Under the pieces are notes generated by a model. That model saw nothing but the letters and a program-made list of their open reading frames with translations. It searched no databases and was not told the origin of the DNA. Of a stretch of 64,000 nucleotides of DNA, positions 46,102-55,347 are shown one piece after another. How positions within the stretch are numbered: position 1 is the first letter of the stretch; the number at the start of each line of letters is the position of its first letter. This DNA is from Amantichitinum ursilacus. Lineage in GTDB: Bacteria; Pseudomonadota; Gammaproteobacteria; Burkholderiales; Chitinibacteraceae. The DNA lies in NCBI RefSeq assembly GCF_001294205.1, contig NZ_LAQT01000037.1, positions 1 to 64,000 on the forward strand, written 5' to 3'. The position numbers and the translations under genes are program-made.

Positions 46102-46354
46102 TCGCTCAGCGTGGGAGGACTACGTGGGCTGGCAGGTCGAGAACAAGGTGATCTTCAAACGCATCAATGAATTGATCAAAGCCATGTTGCGCGACCCGTA
46201 TGCCGGTCCTGGCAAGCCAGAGCCTTTAAAGCATGCGCTGGCTGGCTGCTGGTCACGCCGGATCGCGGCGGAGCACCGGCTGGTGTATGCCGTGCGCGAG
46301 GATGTCATGCATATCCTGCAATGCCGCTTTCATTACGGCCAGACCAGCCAGTAG
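46085..46354 (+). CDS. yoeB: Toxin of the YoeB family (ribosome-dependent mRNA interferase)
   Basis: 89-residue RelE-superfamily toxin that cleaves mRNA at the ribosomal A site. Catalytic residues fall at the same numbers as in E. coli YoeB: Glu46 (KPEPLKH), Arg65 (AEHRLVY), His83 and Tyr84 (CRFHY). The WSRRIAAEHRLVYAV block is diagnostic. Start ATG 46085 lies within the antitoxin gene. All key residues are intact, so the toxin is probably active. Confidence 0.93.
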   Translation: MKVIFDRSAWEDYVGWQVENKVIFKRINELIKAMLRDPYAGPGKPEPLKHALAGCWSRRIAAEHRLVYAVREDVMHILQCRFHYGQTSQ

Positions 46355-46416
46355 TGCCGCGTGCTTTACGAGCTTGATCCGCGCCGCACATCAGGCTGAG
46401 CACCACCGGCCCGCAT

Positions 46417-46445
46417 AAAAAAGCGGCCCTCGCAGGCCGCTTCTT
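46417..46445 (-). terminator. Terminator of the gcvTHP operon
   Basis: Stem AAGCGGCC / GGCCGCTT around CTCGCA. On the minus strand it is followed by TTTTTTA, 25 bases past the gcvP stop. It may also stop yoeB transcripts. Confidence 0.88.
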
Positions 46446-46472
46446 GCAACGCAGTACCTCCAACCCCGGCGC

Positions 46473-49331
46473 TTAAGCGTAGTTGTCCGTGCTCGGGCAG
46501 CTGCACACCAGGTTGCGGTCGCCAAACACATCGTCGATACGTTTGACGGTGGGCCAGAACTTGTTGGCGGCGACATAGGGCAGCGGAAACACCGCGGTTT
46601 CGCGGCTGTATGGATGCGCCCAGTCGCCGATCACATCAGCTTGAGTATGCGGCGCGTTGTGCAGCGGGTTGTCTTGCGCAGGCCACTCGCCGCTTTCCAC
46701 TTTGGCCGCTTCGGCGCGGATGCTGATCATGGCGTCGATAAAGCGATCCAGCTCGGCGCGCGATTCGGATTCGGTTGGCTCGATCATCAGCGTGCCCGCG
46801 ACCGGGAAGCTCATGGTCGGGGCGTGGAAGCCGTAATCCATCAGGCGCTTGGCGATATCGACTTCGGTGACGCCCGAGGCGGCCTTGAGCGGACGCAAAT
46901 CGATAATGCATTCATGCGCCACACGGCCTTTGCTGCCGGTGTACAGCACCGGGTAATGCCCGGCCAGGCGCGTGGCGATGTAGTTGGCGTTTAGCAGCGC
47001 GGCCACTGTGGCCTGGCGCAGACCAGCCGCACCCATCATCGTCACGTACATCCAGCTGATCGGCAGAATGCTGGCGCTACCAAATGGTGCGGCCGATACC
47101 GCGCTCATGCCCGCCTGGGCACCGGGCACGGGGGTGACGGCATGGCTGGCCATAAACGGCGCCAGATGCGCTTTCAGACCAATCGGGCCCATGCCGGGGC
47201 CGCCGCCACCGTGCGGAATGCAGAAGGTTTTGTGCAGGTTCATATGCGATACGTCCGCGCCGATATCGGCCGGGCGGCACAAGCCGACCTGGGCATTCAG
47301 GTTGGCGCCGTCCATGTAAACCTGGCCGCCGTAGTTGTGCACCAGCTCGCAGATTTCCTTGACCGCTTCTTCAAACACGCCGTGCGTGGACGGGTAGGTG
47401 AGCATCAGCGCGGCCAGATCGGCGGCGTGTTCTTCGGCCTTGGCGCGCAGATCGCTCAGCTCGACGTTGCCGGCGTCATCACACGCCACTACCACCACTT
47501 TCATGCCCATCATCTGGGCCGTGGCCGGGTTGGTGCCGTGGGCGGAGCGCGGAATCAGACACACATCGCGTTTCTGGTCGCCGCGGCTGTCGTGATAGCG
47601 GCGGATGGCCAGCAGGCCGGCGTATTCGCCTTGCGCGCCCGAGTTGGGCTGCATCGAAATCGCGTCAAAGCCGGTGATGGCCTTCAGTTGCTCGGCCAGG
47701 CCGTCGATCATTTCGAGATAACCGGCGGTTTGCTCCACCGGCGCAAACGGATGCAGCTCGGCAAATTCGGGCCACGTGATCGGAATCATTTCGCTGGTGG
47801 CGTTCAGCTTCATGGTGCAAGAGCCCAGCGAAATCATCGAATGATTGAGCGCCAGATCCTTGTTTTCCAGTTTCTTTAGATAACGCAGCATTTCGTGTTC
47901 GCTGTGATGCGTATTGAACACGGGGTGGCTGAGGATGGCCGAGGTGCGCAGCAGGTTTTGCGGGATAAAGTCGCCGCCAAACTCAGCATCCAGCGCGCTC
48001 ACGTCAAAGGTTTTGCCGGTAAACAGGCCCAGCAAGGTGGCCAGATCGGCCTCAGTGGCTTGTTCGTGGAAGGCCGCGCCCAGCACGCCATTGCCCGCGT
48101 CGCGCAGGTTGATGCCGGCGGCCAGCGCGGACTGGTAAACGCCCGCGGCTTGCGCGCCCAGATCGACTTCGACCGTATCGAAGAACTGCTCGAACACCAG
48201 CTTCAGCCCCGCTTGTTGCACGCCTGCGGCAAACAAGGCGGCCAGGCGGTGGATGCGTTGCGCAATGCGCTTGACGCCCGCCGGGCCGTGGTACACCGCG
48301 TACATGCCAGCGATATTGGCCAGCAGCACTTGCGAGGTACAGATATTGGAGTTGGCTTTTTCGCGGCGGATATGTTGCTCGCGCGTTTGCAAGGCCATAC
48401 GCAGCGCCTGCTTGCCCGACGCATCAATCGACACGCCAATGATGCGGCCCGGGGCCGAACGCTTCATCTCATCCTTGAAGGCGAAATAGGCGGCGTGCGG
48501 GCCACCAAAGCCCATCGGCACGCCAAAGCGCTGGGTATTGCCGACGGCGACATCCGCGCCCATTTCGGCGGGCGATTTCAACATCACCATGGCCATCAGA
48601 TCCGCCGCGACGATGGCGACGGCGCCTTTGGCTTTGGCGGCGGCAATGGGCTGGCTCAGGTCGATCAGCTGGCCCGATGCGCCCGGATACTGGAACAGCG
48701 CGCCAAAGTATTCGTCCGCACCGGCCGCTTCGGCCGGGCCGACCACCAGTTCAAAATCAAAATACTGCGCACGGGTTTTGAGCACGTCGAGCGTTTGCGG
48801 CAACACGCGCTCATCCACAAAAAAGCGATTACCACCGGCTTTGGACACGCGACGCGCCATCGCCATCGCTTCGGCGGCGGCGGTGGCTTCGTCTAGCAGC
48901 GACGCATTGGCCAGTTCCAGCCCGGTCAGGTCGATGACCATTTGCTGGTAGTTGAGCAATGCTTCCAGTCGGCCTTGGGCGATTTCGGCCTGGTAGGGCG
49001 TGTAGGCGGTGTACCAGCCGGGGTTTTCCAGTACGTTGCGCAAAATGACATTGGGCAGGCGCGTGGGGTAGTAGCCCAAGCCGATAAACGACTTGTTGAC
49101 CTTGTTCTTGCCCGCGATGGTTTTCAGCTTGGCCAGTGCCTCGGCCTCGGAAATGGCATCCGGCAACGCCAGCTTCTGGTTGAAGCGGATACCGGCTGGC
49201 ACGGTCTGGTCGACCAGTTGCGCGCGGGTTTGTAAACCCAGCGTGGCCAGCATGGCGGTAGCGTCTTGATCATCAATGCCGATATGGCGATTGATGAAAT
49301 CGTCATGGTTAAACAGTTCTGAGAGCGTCAT
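46473..49331 (-). CDS. gcvP: Glycine dehydrogenase (decarboxylating), P protein
   Basis: PLP-dependent P protein of the glycine cleavage system; it decarboxylates glycine and passes the aminomethyl group to lipoylated GcvH. 952 residues (E. coli 957). The N-terminal half opens [20 protein letters not shown] and contains [20 protein letters not shown]. In the second half [20 protein letters not shown] carries the PLP-binding lysine in HKTF and the glycine-rich stretch. The start is set at ATG 49331 ([10 protein letters not shown]), with GGA 6 nt before it; a longer frame to 49430 is not protein-like. Last gene of gcvT-H-P. Confidence 0.96.
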   Translation of the reverse strand: MTLSELFNHDDFINRHIGIDDQDATAMLATLGLQTRAQLVDQTVPAGIRFNQKLALPDAISEAEALAKLKTIAGKNKVNKSFIGLGYYPTRLPNVILRNVLENPGWYTAYTPYQAEIAQGRLEALLNYQQMVIDLTGLELANASLLDEATAAAEAMAMARRVSKAGGNRFFVDERVLPQTLDVLKTRAQYFDFELVVGPAEAAGADEYFGALFQYPGASGQLIDLSQPIAAAKAKGAVAIVAADLMAMVMLKSPAEMGADVAVGNTQRFGVPMGFGGPHAAYFAFKDEMKRSAPGRIIGVSIDASGKQALRMALQTREQHIRREKANSNICTSQVLLANIAGMYAVYHGPAGVKRIAQRIHRLAALFAAGVQQAGLKLVFEQFFDTVEVDLGAQAAGVYQSALAAGINLRDAGNGVLGAAFHEQATEADLATLLGLFTGKTFDVSALDAEFGGDFIPQNLLRTSAILSHPVFNTHHSEHEMLRYLKKLENKDLALNHSMISLGSCTMKLNATSEMIPITWPEFAELHPFAPVEQTAGYLEMIDGLAEQLKAITGFDAISMQPNSGAQGEYAGLLAIRRYHDSRGDQKRDVCLIPRSAHGTNPATAQMMGMKVVVVACDDAGNVELSDLRAKAEEHAADLAALMLTYPSTHGVFEEAVKEICELVHNYGGQVYMDGANLNAQVGLCRPADIGADVSHMNLHKTFCIPHGGGGPGMGPIGLKAHLAPFMASHAVTPVPGAQAGMSAVSAAPFGSASILPISWMYVTMMGAAGLRQATVAALLNANYIATRLAGHYPVLYTGSKGRVAHECIIDLRPLKAASGVTEVDIAKRLMDYGFHAPTMSFPVAGTLMIEPTESESRAELDRFIDAMISIRAEAAKVESGEWPAQDNPLHNAPHTQADVIGDWAHPYSRETAVFPLPYVAANKFWPTVKRIDDVFGDRNLVCSCPSTDNYA

Positions 49332-49525
49332 TTCGTATCCGGGCAAGGGCAAGGGTATAGCTTGGGCCGCCGCAGCGCAGCCATCTCGCATCCCGGCGGT
49401 ACTCAGAATCCTCATGGCCCAAACGGCCACTCCGGTTCCTGCGTTCCGGCGGTATGCAAGCTGACTACACTGCGACAGCCCTTAAACGGATTCGGGCTTT
49501 ATATCCGCCCGCCGCTGCGGGCGAA

Positions 49526-49912
49526 TTACGCGCCCAGTTCTTTGGCGTATTCGTCAGCCGACAACAGCGCGTCGACATCGGCCGGGGTGGCCGGCTTCAT
49601 CTTGAAGAACCAGCCGCTGGTGTACGGCTCGGTATTGGCGATTTCGGGCGAGGCTTCCAGCGCCGGGTTCACTTCGATCACTTCGCCAGCAAACGGCGCG
49701 TAGATGTCGGATGCGGCTTTTACCGATTCGACCACGCCCGCTTGTTCGTCTTTGGCCAGCACCGCGCCCACTTTGGGCAGCTCGACAAACACCAGATCGC
49801 CCAGCAGTTCCTGGGCATGGTGAGTGATGCCGATGGTGACGGTGCCGTCAGCTTCGGTGCGCGCCCACTCGTGGCTCGCGGCGTATTTCAGTTCTGCAGG
49901 GATATCCAGCAT
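49526..49912 (-). CDS. gcvH: Glycine cleavage system H protein
   Basis: Small lipoyl carrier (128 residues) shuttling the aminomethyl group between the P and T proteins. It has the typical [20 protein letters not shown] opening. The lipoylated Lys65 is in [20 protein letters not shown], preceded by [15 protein letters not shown]. The 3' neighbour gcvP starts about 195 bases on; the gap holds a GC-rich inverted repeat (CGCCCG/CGGGCG) near 49503-49521. Confidence 0.96.
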   Translation of the reverse strand: MLDIPAELKYAASHEWARTEADGTVTIGITHHAQELLGDLVFVELPKVGAVLAKDEQAGVVESVKAASDIYAPFAGEVIEVNPALEASPEIANTEPYTSGWFFKMKPATPADVDALLSADEYAKELGA

Positions 49913-50023
49913 GGTTGGGGTCTCTCTCTGTATTTGGATCGATCAGGAAGCCCGAACGCCGCAGCGCCCGGGCATTAAAGCCACTTGCGATCCGGCCGTG
50001 CCCACGGTCGGATTGCTTGAATT

Positions 50024-51106
50024 TTAGTCAAACACCTTCTTGCCTTGGCGCACGAAAGGAAGCTTGATCACGCGCACGGGCGTCAGTGTGCCACGCAGGT
50101 CGACCTCTGCGGCATCAGCGGTGGCTGACGGCACGCGGGCAATGGCGATGGATTGTTTGAGCGTGGGCGAGAAGGTGCCGCTGGTGATGACGCCTTCGCC
50201 GTGTTCGGTGAGCACTTTCATGCCTTCACGCAACACGCCGCGGCCATCCAGCACCAGGCCGACTTGCTTGTGCGTCACGCCCGCGGCTTTCTGCGCTTCC
50301 AGCGCTTTGCGGCCGATAAAGTCGCGGCTGGCAGGTTCCCATGCAATGGTCCAGCCCATGCCGGCTTGCAGCGGGCTGATGCTTTCGTCCATATCGTGGC
50401 CGTACAGATTCATGCCGGCTTCCAGACGCAAGGTGTCGCGCGCGCCCAGGCCGATCGGGGCCACGCCACCGGCCAGCAACTGGGCAAAGAACGGAGGGGC
50501 TTCAGCGGCGGGCACCATGATTTCCAGGCCGTCTTCGCCGGTGTAACCGGTGCGGGCCACAAACCACTCGCCAAACGGCAAACCCTGGAACACTTTGAGC
50601 GCGCGGATATGCTCGGCCCAGGCGGGTTTGATGGCACAGACTTTGTCGATGGCGGTCGGGCCTTGCACGGCCAGCATCGCCAGATCGTCACGTACTTTCA
50701 GTTGCACATTGGTGCCGGCGCTGGTCTGTTGCAGCCAGGCCAGATCCTTGTCCCGCGTACCGGCGTTCACCACCATGCGATAGCCGTCTTGCGCCAGATA
50801 CACGATCAGATCGTCGATGACGGTGCCGTCTTCGGTCAGCAGGCCGGAATACAGCGCCTTGCCGACAAAGCCGAGCTTGGCCACGTCGTTGGCCAGAATG
50901 CGTTGCAACCAGGCTTGGGCGTCGCTGCCGGTGATGTCGAGCACCACCATATGCGATACGTCAAACACGCCCGCATCGGCGCGCACGATTTCGTGTTCTT
51001 TAAGTTGGGAGCCGTAATGGATAGGCATCGACCAACCGGCAAAATCGACCATCTTGGCGCCGGCATCGATATGGGACTGGTACAGCGGCGTGGTGCGTAG
51101 CGTCAT
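50024..51106 (-). CDS. gcvT: Glycine cleavage system T protein (aminomethyltransferase)
   Basis: Transfers the methylene group from aminomethyl-lipoyl-GcvH to tetrahydrofolate, releasing ammonia. 360 residues (E. coli 364). Motifs are LRTTPLYQSHIDAGAKMVDF, AGWSMPIHYGSQLKEHEIVR, DVSHMVVLDITG, ARTGYTGEDGLEIMVP and LRLEAGMNLYGHDMDESISP. Start ATG 51106 (MTLRTTP); an ATG three codons earlier is possible. First gene of the operon, directly behind a tandem glycine riboswitch. Confidence 0.95.
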   Translation of the reverse strand: MTLRTTPLYQSHIDAGAKMVDFAGWSMPIHYGSQLKEHEIVRADAGVFDVSHMVVLDITGSDAQAWLQRILANDVAKLGFVGKALYSGLLTEDGTVIDDLIVYLAQDGYRMVVNAGTRDKDLAWLQQTSAGTNVQLKVRDDLAMLAVQGPTAIDKVCAIKPAWAEHIRALKVFQGLPFGEWFVARTGYTGEDGLEIMVPAAEAPPFFAQLLAGGVAPIGLGARDTLRLEAGMNLYGHDMDESISPLQAGMGWTIAWEPASRDFIGRKALEAQKAAGVTHKQVGLVLDGRGVLREGMKVLTEHGEGVITSGTFSPTLKQSIAIARVPSATADAAEVDLRGTLTPVRVIKLPFVRQGKKVFD

Positions 51107-51145
51107 CAGGGGCATCCGGTATGTAGAGTTTGGGCATTGCTCTAC

Positions 51146-51350
51146 ACCCCTCTGTCCTGGCACCTGAGATTTTCAGGGCGCAGTTGCCGCCCCTTAGCCC
51201 CTTCGGTGTGCGCGTAATTTCCGCGCCGCTCTTCAGAGTTTTTTCCAGCCCGGAGGGCCAGCGGTCGTACAGTCCTTTTGCCTGAGCGATTGCGGGTGCG
51301 CTTGCGCCTTCGGCGGCCGGCCCATTGCGGGCATCGACACTCTCCTGCAC
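51146..51350 (-). ncRNA. Tandem glycine riboswitch (gcvT motif, two aptamers)
   Basis: Read on the minus strand. The first aptamer runs from about 51350 (GCAGGAGAGTG) through GCCGAAGGCGCAAGC and ATCGCTCAGGCAAAAGGAC to about 51262. The second runs from about 51245 (AACTCTGAAGAGCGGC) through ACCGAAGGGGC, CCTGAAAATCTCAGG and CCAGGACAGAGGGG to about 51146. Both carry the class's GCCGAAGG/ACCGAAGG and AAAGGAC/CCAGGACAGAG cores. Glycine binding normally turns on gcv genes; here the gene is gcvT, 40 bases downstream. Confidence 0.95.
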
Positions 51351-51359
51351 GACGGGCGG

Positions 51360-51388
51360 ATTATGCGCATGGGATGCGGGCAAGGCAA
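51360..51388 (-). promoter_or_regulatory. Promoter of the gcv operon
   Basis: On the minus strand: -35 TTGCCT (51383-51388), 17-nt spacer, -10 CATAAT (51360-51365). The start is predicted close to the 5' edge of the riboswitch. Confidence 0.78.
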
Positions 51389-51434
51389 CCACCGGCCATC
51401 GCGACGCAACACGGCTACCACAACGCGCAATCTT

Positions 51435-51857
51435 ATAGGGTGGGTCATGACCCACCCATCAAAGCCGTGGAGAAGAATGCAGCGTTCTGGTCATCCACTT
51501 TGAAAGGTGGGTCTTGACCCACCCTATGGGGTGGAGCGTTAGCGTGGCGGTGATAGGGTGGGTCATGACCCACCCATCAAAGCCGTGAAGAAGAATGCAG
51601 CGTTCTGGTCATCCACTTTGAATGGTGGGTCTTGACGGGGACGCCGAGTCACACCCTATGGGGTGGAGCGTTAGCGTGGCGGTGATAGGGTGGGTCATGA
51701 CCCACCCATCAAAGCCGTGAAGAAGAATGCAGCGTTCTGGTCATCCATTTTGAATGGTGGGTCTAGACCCACCCATCAAAGCCGTGGAGAAGAATGCAAC
51801 GTTCTGGTCATCCACTTTGAATGGTGGGTCTTGACGGGGACGCCGAGTCACACCCTA
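51435..51857. repeat. REP-like cluster G: seven hairpins next to the RAYT gene
   Basis: Palindromes lie at 51439-51456, 51506-51523, 51557-51574, 51624-51655 (long), 51689-51706, 51756-51773 and 51823-51854 (long), spaced mostly 65-67 bases (one 51). Spacers alternate between CATCAAAGCCGTGGAGAAGAATGC...CCACTTTGAA and a short GGGTGGAGCGTTAGCGTGGC piece (both sampled). The long forms have arms GGTGGGTCTTG.. / ..GAGTCACACC around a GGGGACGCC loop. The final copy touches the RAYT stop codon (51855-51857). Confidence 0.93.
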
Positions 51858-52358
51858 CAGGGGTCCTGCCCAGTCTGGGGGGTAGAGGCCTTGCGCGACG
51901 TAGCGGTGGAACGTGGACCATGGCCAGTCTGCGAGTCGGGTTACATAGCCGTGCTTGATCGGATTGATATGTACATAGTCGATGTGCGCGCGCAGGTTTT
52001 GCGGGTTTTCGATGCGATGTTCCCAATACCGACGCTGCCAGTTGCCGCGTTCGCCACGGTTGGCGCGGCTGGGGGAACGTGCTTCGTCCATGGGCAGTGA
52101 TCGCGAGAACACGCTTTTGATCAGCCGCCAGCGAACCCCGAAATCATCATCCGCCGGTGGCAGCTCCAGCACGCAATGCAGGTGATTGGGCATCAGCACC
52201 CACGCATGCACCGTAAATGGATGCTTATCCCGCACGGTTCTGACCGCAATGCCCAGCCCCCGCGCATGACGGGTCAGCAAGTCCCGAGACGGGTCTTCCA
52301 GATTGACCGTAAAAAACGAAACCGCACCACCGCGTCGCAAGCGTAAATAACGCGACAT
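51855..52358 (-). CDS. REP-associated tyrosine transposase (RAYT, Y1/TnpA-REP family)
   Basis: 167-residue single-strand nuclease/transposase of the HUH class. The metal-binding HUH motif is His59-Leu60-His61 in MPNHLHCVLELP. The catalytic tyrosine is most likely Tyr128 in HIDYVHINPIKHGYV, the standard RAYT motif. WQRRYWEHRI (107-116) and DWPWSTFHRYV are further family blocks. RAYTs cut and rejoin REP hairpins and exist as one domesticated copy per genome. Start ATG 52358 has GGAGG 5 nt upstream, preferred over a 28-residue longer frame. The TAG stop is the TAG of the GTAG tetranucleotide that introduces the adjacent hairpin. All key residues are intact. Confidence 0.92.
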   Translation of the reverse strand: MSRYLRLRRGGAVSFFTVNLEDPSRDLLTRHARGLGIAVRTVRDKHPFTVHAWVLMPNHLHCVLELPPADDDFGVRWRLIKSVFSRSLPMDEARSPSRANRGERGNWQRRYWEHRIENPQNLRAHIDYVHINPIKHGYVTRLADWPWSTFHRYVAQGLYPPDWAGPL

Positions 52359-52488
52359 TGCTCCCTCCGGCAAAAGCGCCAGCGTAGACCGCCGCAGTGC
52401 CTCAACCCGAGCGCTAAGGTCGCAGCGATTGATGCGGATCAAGCCGCCCGCCCAGCCACGGCCTACAGACCAATGTCATGGTTTTGGC

Positions 52489-52494
52489 TATAAT
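52489..52494 (+). promoter_or_regulatory. -10 element of the ahcY promoter
   Basis: Perfect TATAAT; the start would fall near 52501, at the 5' edge of the SAH riboswitch. The -35 region (about CAGACC, 52466-52471) is weak. The rest of 52359-52488, upstream of the divergent RAYT gene, shows no gene or repeat. Confidence 0.72.
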
Positions 52495-52502
52495 CCCGCC
52501 AC

Positions 52503-52576
52503 TTCCGGGGAGCGCTGCAAGTTGTGGTTGTGATCCAGCCATGCCCCAGGCCCGGAATTCTCAACGGCGCTCACCT
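52503..52576 (+). ncRNA. S-adenosylhomocysteine (SAH) riboswitch
   Basis: P1 pairs TTCCGGG (52503-52509) with CCCGGAA (52551-52557). The pseudoknot pairs GAGCGC (52510-52515) with GCGCTC (52567-52572). GCTGCAAG, CCCCAGGCC and CAACGGCGCTCACC match the consensus of the class. SAH accumulation is expected to turn on ahcY, which removes it. The class is typical of beta- and some gamma-proteobacteria. Confidence 0.93.
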
Positions 52577-52658
52577 GATCAAACCGTGCCGGACACGGGC
52601 TTCAGGTGTGCGTACCGCCATCCCTGCCCAGACCGGCCACATCGTAAAGGACGTTCAG

Positions 52659-54089
52659 ATGAACGCTGTGGCTGATAGCAAATTCTCCGATTTCAAAGTT
52701 GCCGACCTGTCGCTGGCCGACTGGGGCCGCAAGGAAATCCGTATCGCAGAAACCGAAATGCCTGGCCTGATGGCCGTGCGTGATGAAGCCGCTGGCCGCC
52801 AGCCGCTGAAAGGCGCGCGCATTGCCGGTTCGCTGCACATGACCATCCAGACCGCCGTGCTGATCGAGACGCTGCAAGCGCTCGGCGCCGAAGTGCGTTG
52901 GGCGTCGTGCAATATCTTCTCGACGCAAGACCATGCCGCCGCCGGTATCGCGGCCAATGGGCACAACGGCGTGGGTACGCCGGTGTTCGCGTTCAAGGGC
53001 GAATCGCTGGAAGAATACTGGGCCTTCACCCACCAGATCTTTGAATGGCCCAATGGCGAATACGCCAACATGATTCTGGATGACGGCGGCGACGCCACGC
53101 TGCTGCTGCATCTGGGCGCGCGGGCCGAATCCGACCTGTCCGTGGTGGCCAACCCCACCAACGAAGAAGAAACCGTGCTGTACGCCGCGATCAAGGCGCA
53201 GGTAGCCAAAGATCCGAAGTGGTACTCCACGCGTCTGGCGCAAATCCAGGGCGTCACCGAAGAAACCACCACGGGCGTGCATCGTCTGTACCAGATGCAC
53301 GAGCAAGGCAAGCTGGCTTTCCCGGCCATCAACGTCAACGATTCGGTCACCAAATCCAAGTTCGACAACCTGTACGGCTGCCGCGAATCGCTGGTAGACG
53401 GCATCAAGCGCGCTACCGACGTGATGATCGCGGGCAAAGTGGCGGTGGTGCTGGGTTATGGCGATGTGGGCAAGGGTTGCGCGCAATCGCTGCGTGGCCT
53501 GGGCGCTACCGTGTGGGTCACTGAAATTGACCCGATCTGCGCCTTGCAAGCCGCCATGGAAGGCTACCGCGTGGTGCGTATGGATGACGTCGCCGGCCAG
53601 GCCGACATCTTTGTCACCACCACCGGCAACGTCGGCGTGATCAAGCATGAGCACATGAAAGCCATGCGCAACAACGCCATCGTTTGCAATATCGGTCACT
53701 TTGACAGCGAAATCGAAGTGGCGTCGCTGCGTCAGTACGAGTGGGACAACATCAAGCCGCAGGTCGACCACATCGTGTTCCCGGACGGCAAGCGCATCAT
53801 CCTGCTGGCCGAAGGCCGCCTGGTTAACCTGGGTTGCGGCACCGGTCACCCGTCGTTTGTGATGTCCAATTCGTTTGCCAACCAGGTGCTGGCGCAAATC
53901 GAACTGTTTACCAAGCGCGAGCAATATCCGGTGGGCGTGTACGTGCTGCCCAAGCATCTGGACGAGATGGTTGCGCGGCTGCATCTGGCCAAGATCGGCG
54001 CCAACCTGACCGAACTGAGCGACGAACAAGCCGCGTATATCAGCGTGCCGAAAAACGGCCCGTTCAAGCCGGCGCACTACCGCTACTGA
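52659..54089 (+). CDS. ahcY: Adenosylhomocysteinase
   Basis: NAD-dependent cytosolic enzyme splitting SAH into adenosine and homocysteine, keeping methyltransferases uninhibited. 476 residues. N-terminal block [20 protein letters not shown], then [20 protein letters not shown] and [15 protein letters not shown]. The NAD-binding glycine-rich stretch is [20 protein letters not shown]. The C-terminal [12 protein letters not shown] is the conserved ending that reaches the neighbouring subunit. Start ATG 52659 has AAGGA 8 nt upstream; the open frame further upstream is riboswitch sequence. Followed by a strong terminator. Confidence 0.97.
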   Translation: MNAVADSKFSDFKVADLSLADWGRKEIRIAETEMPGLMAVRDEAAGRQPLKGARIAGSLHMTIQTAVLIETLQALGAEVRWASCNIFSTQDHAAAGIAANGHNGVGTPVFAFKGESLEEYWAFTHQIFEWPNGEYANMILDDGGDATLLLHLGARAESDLSVVANPTNEEETVLYAAIKAQVAKDPKWYSTRLAQIQGVTEETTTGVHRLYQMHEQGKLAFPAINVNDSVTKSKFDNLYGCRESLVDGIKRATDVMIAGKVAVVLGYGDVGKGCAQSLRGLGATVWVTEIDPICALQAAMEGYRVVRMDDVAGQADIFVTTTGNVGVIKHEHMKAMRNNAIVCNIGHFDSEIEVASLRQYEWDNIKPQVDHIVFPDGKRIILLAEGRLVNLGCGTGHPSFVMSNSFANQVLAQIELFTKREQYPVGVYVLPKHLDEMVARLHLAKIGANLTELSDEQAAYISVPKNGPFKPAHYRY

Positions 54090-54160
54090 TCCCGGTGGCG
54101 TACACGGGCGGCGCTGGCGCCGTCCGTACCGGGATAAACCGACGTTTGTCTCGTGCCTAC

Positions 54161-54189
54161 AAAACGGTCCTGCTGGACCGTTTTGTTTT
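54161..54189 (+). terminator. Rho-independent terminator after ahcY
   Basis: AAAACGGTCC / GGACCGTTTT with loop TGCT, followed by GTTTT. Confidence 0.92.
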
Positions 54190-54248
54190 ACCCGCAAAAT
54201 GTAACGCGATGCACTAACGTACACGGTGCAATGCCGTTGAAGCTTGTC

Positions 54249-54276
54249 GACTGCATTAGCGTTCGTTAATGTAGTC
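54249..54276. promoter_or_regulatory. Inverted repeat upstream of the HDOD gene
   Basis: Arms GACTGCATTA (54249-54258) and TAATGTAGTC (54267-54276) pair over ten positions, with a single G-T mismatch, around GCGTTCGT. It is 52 bases before the HDOD start and is not part of the ahcY terminator, so it may be an operator or a leader hairpin. Confidence 0.5.
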
Positions 54277-54327
54277 AGATTATGCTCTGTGCATACGGCT
54301 CACCCACCAGGACCACCCTCAAGACTT

Positions 54328-55347
54328 ATGGAAGACCTCACCGCCCCGTTTTTACTGGAACCAGTCTGGCGCAGCGATGGGGCGTGGGTGGCCTTGCGAG
54401 CGCATTGCCCGGCGTCACAGTTGCAAGATCTGGCGGCGATGCTGGCGCAACAAGACCTGACCGCATGGCCGGTGTACTGGCAGCCCGAGCCGGGTGCGGC
54501 CGATGGCATTGCGCCGGATGCCCTGCCCAAAGGCATCCACGCCTTGTTGCCGCCCGACGCCCTGCTGGTAAATGGCGCCCGGCGTTTATCCGCCACGCAT
54601 ACCCCGCCCGCGCCCGCATTGGTCAGTGGCGTGGTGCAAACCGGCATCGCGCAAGGCTTGCCGCAGGATGTCTGGTGCACCGGGCCATGGCCGCGCACCG
54701 GCCAAGCCACGCAAACCGCGTCGCGTAATCCGGCGCAACCGGTGTTGTTGCAACTGCTTAGCCTGATTGTTTCGGATGCCGATACCGAGGAACTGGAGGC
54801 CGTATTCGCGCGCTCGCCGCAGTTGGTGTTGCGCTTGTTGCGCCTGGTGAACTCGGTGGCGGTATCGGGTACGCGCAAGGCGCAAAGCCTGCATCAGGCG
54901 ATTGCGGTGCTGGGCCGCCGCCAGTTGCGGCGCTGGTTGCAGCTGTTGTTGTACGCAGAACAATACGTACCCGATGGCGGCGTGCCGCCGTTGTTATTGC
55001 TGGTGGCGCTGCGTGCGCGCCGGCTGGAAAGCTGGGCTGCCGCGGGCTGGCTGGGCGGCGTATCGGCCGATGCCGCGTTTCTGGCGGGCATGTTGTCGTG
55101 CCTGGATGTGCTGTTTGGCGAACCGTTGCCCGCTTTGCTGGGCGATTTGCCGTTGGACCCGCTGCTGATGCGCGCCTTGCTGGAGGGCGCTGGCGAACTG
55201 GGCGCGGCGCTGGCGCGTATGCCGCAACTGGAAGCCGCTGACCTGACCGCGCTGGCGCAATGGTCCGCCGCGCACAGCGTGGAATGGCGACATACCGAAG
55301 TGGCGACGCTGGCCTGGGTCTCGCAACTGGCGCGGAGCATGGCATGA
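54328..55347 (+). CDS. HDOD domain protein
   Basis: 339-residue cytoplasmic protein. The N-terminal 130 residues are unrecognised and rich in Ala/Pro. From about residue 140 a HDOD-type helical domain follows: LLQLLSLIVSDADTEELEAV, FARSPQLVLRLLRLVNSVAV and SLHQAIAVLGRRQLRRWLQL. The architecture recalls the YuxH/CdgJ signalling proteins but lacks their EAL domain. The very next gene, overlapping by ATGA, encodes GGDEF-EAL, as if the parts had been separated. The start ATG 54328 is supported by position, the RBS is weak, and an earlier start cannot be excluded. Confidence 0.78.
   Translation: MEDLTAPFLLEPVWRSDGAWVALRAHCPASQLQDLAAMLAQQDLTAWPVYWQPEPGAADGIAPDALPKGIHALLPPDALLVNGARRLSATHTPPAPALVSGVVQTGIAQGLPQDVWCTGPWPRTGQATQTASRNPAQPVLLQLLSLIVSDADTEELEAVFARSPQLVLRLLRLVNSVAVSGTRKAQSLHQAIAVLGRRQLRRWLQLLLYAEQYVPDGGVPPLLLLVALRARRLESWAAAGWLGGVSADAAFLAGMLSCLDVLFGEPLPALLGDLPLDPLLMRALLEGAGELGAALARMPQLEAADLTALAQWSAAHSVEWRHTEVATLAWVSQLARSMA

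Noticed and set aside
47895-48896. Long frame antisense to gcvP
   Set aside because: Shadow of a confidently identified gene.
49500-49525. GC-rich inverted repeat between gcvH and gcvP as a terminator
   Set aside because: No T run follows on the minus strand and gcvP needs read-through; at most a processing hairpin.
51435-51857. Regularly spaced repeats resembling a CRISPR array
   Set aside because: The spacers are themselves repeated and the repeats alternate in orientation with palindromic cores; no cas genes are nearby. It fits a REP/BIME array.
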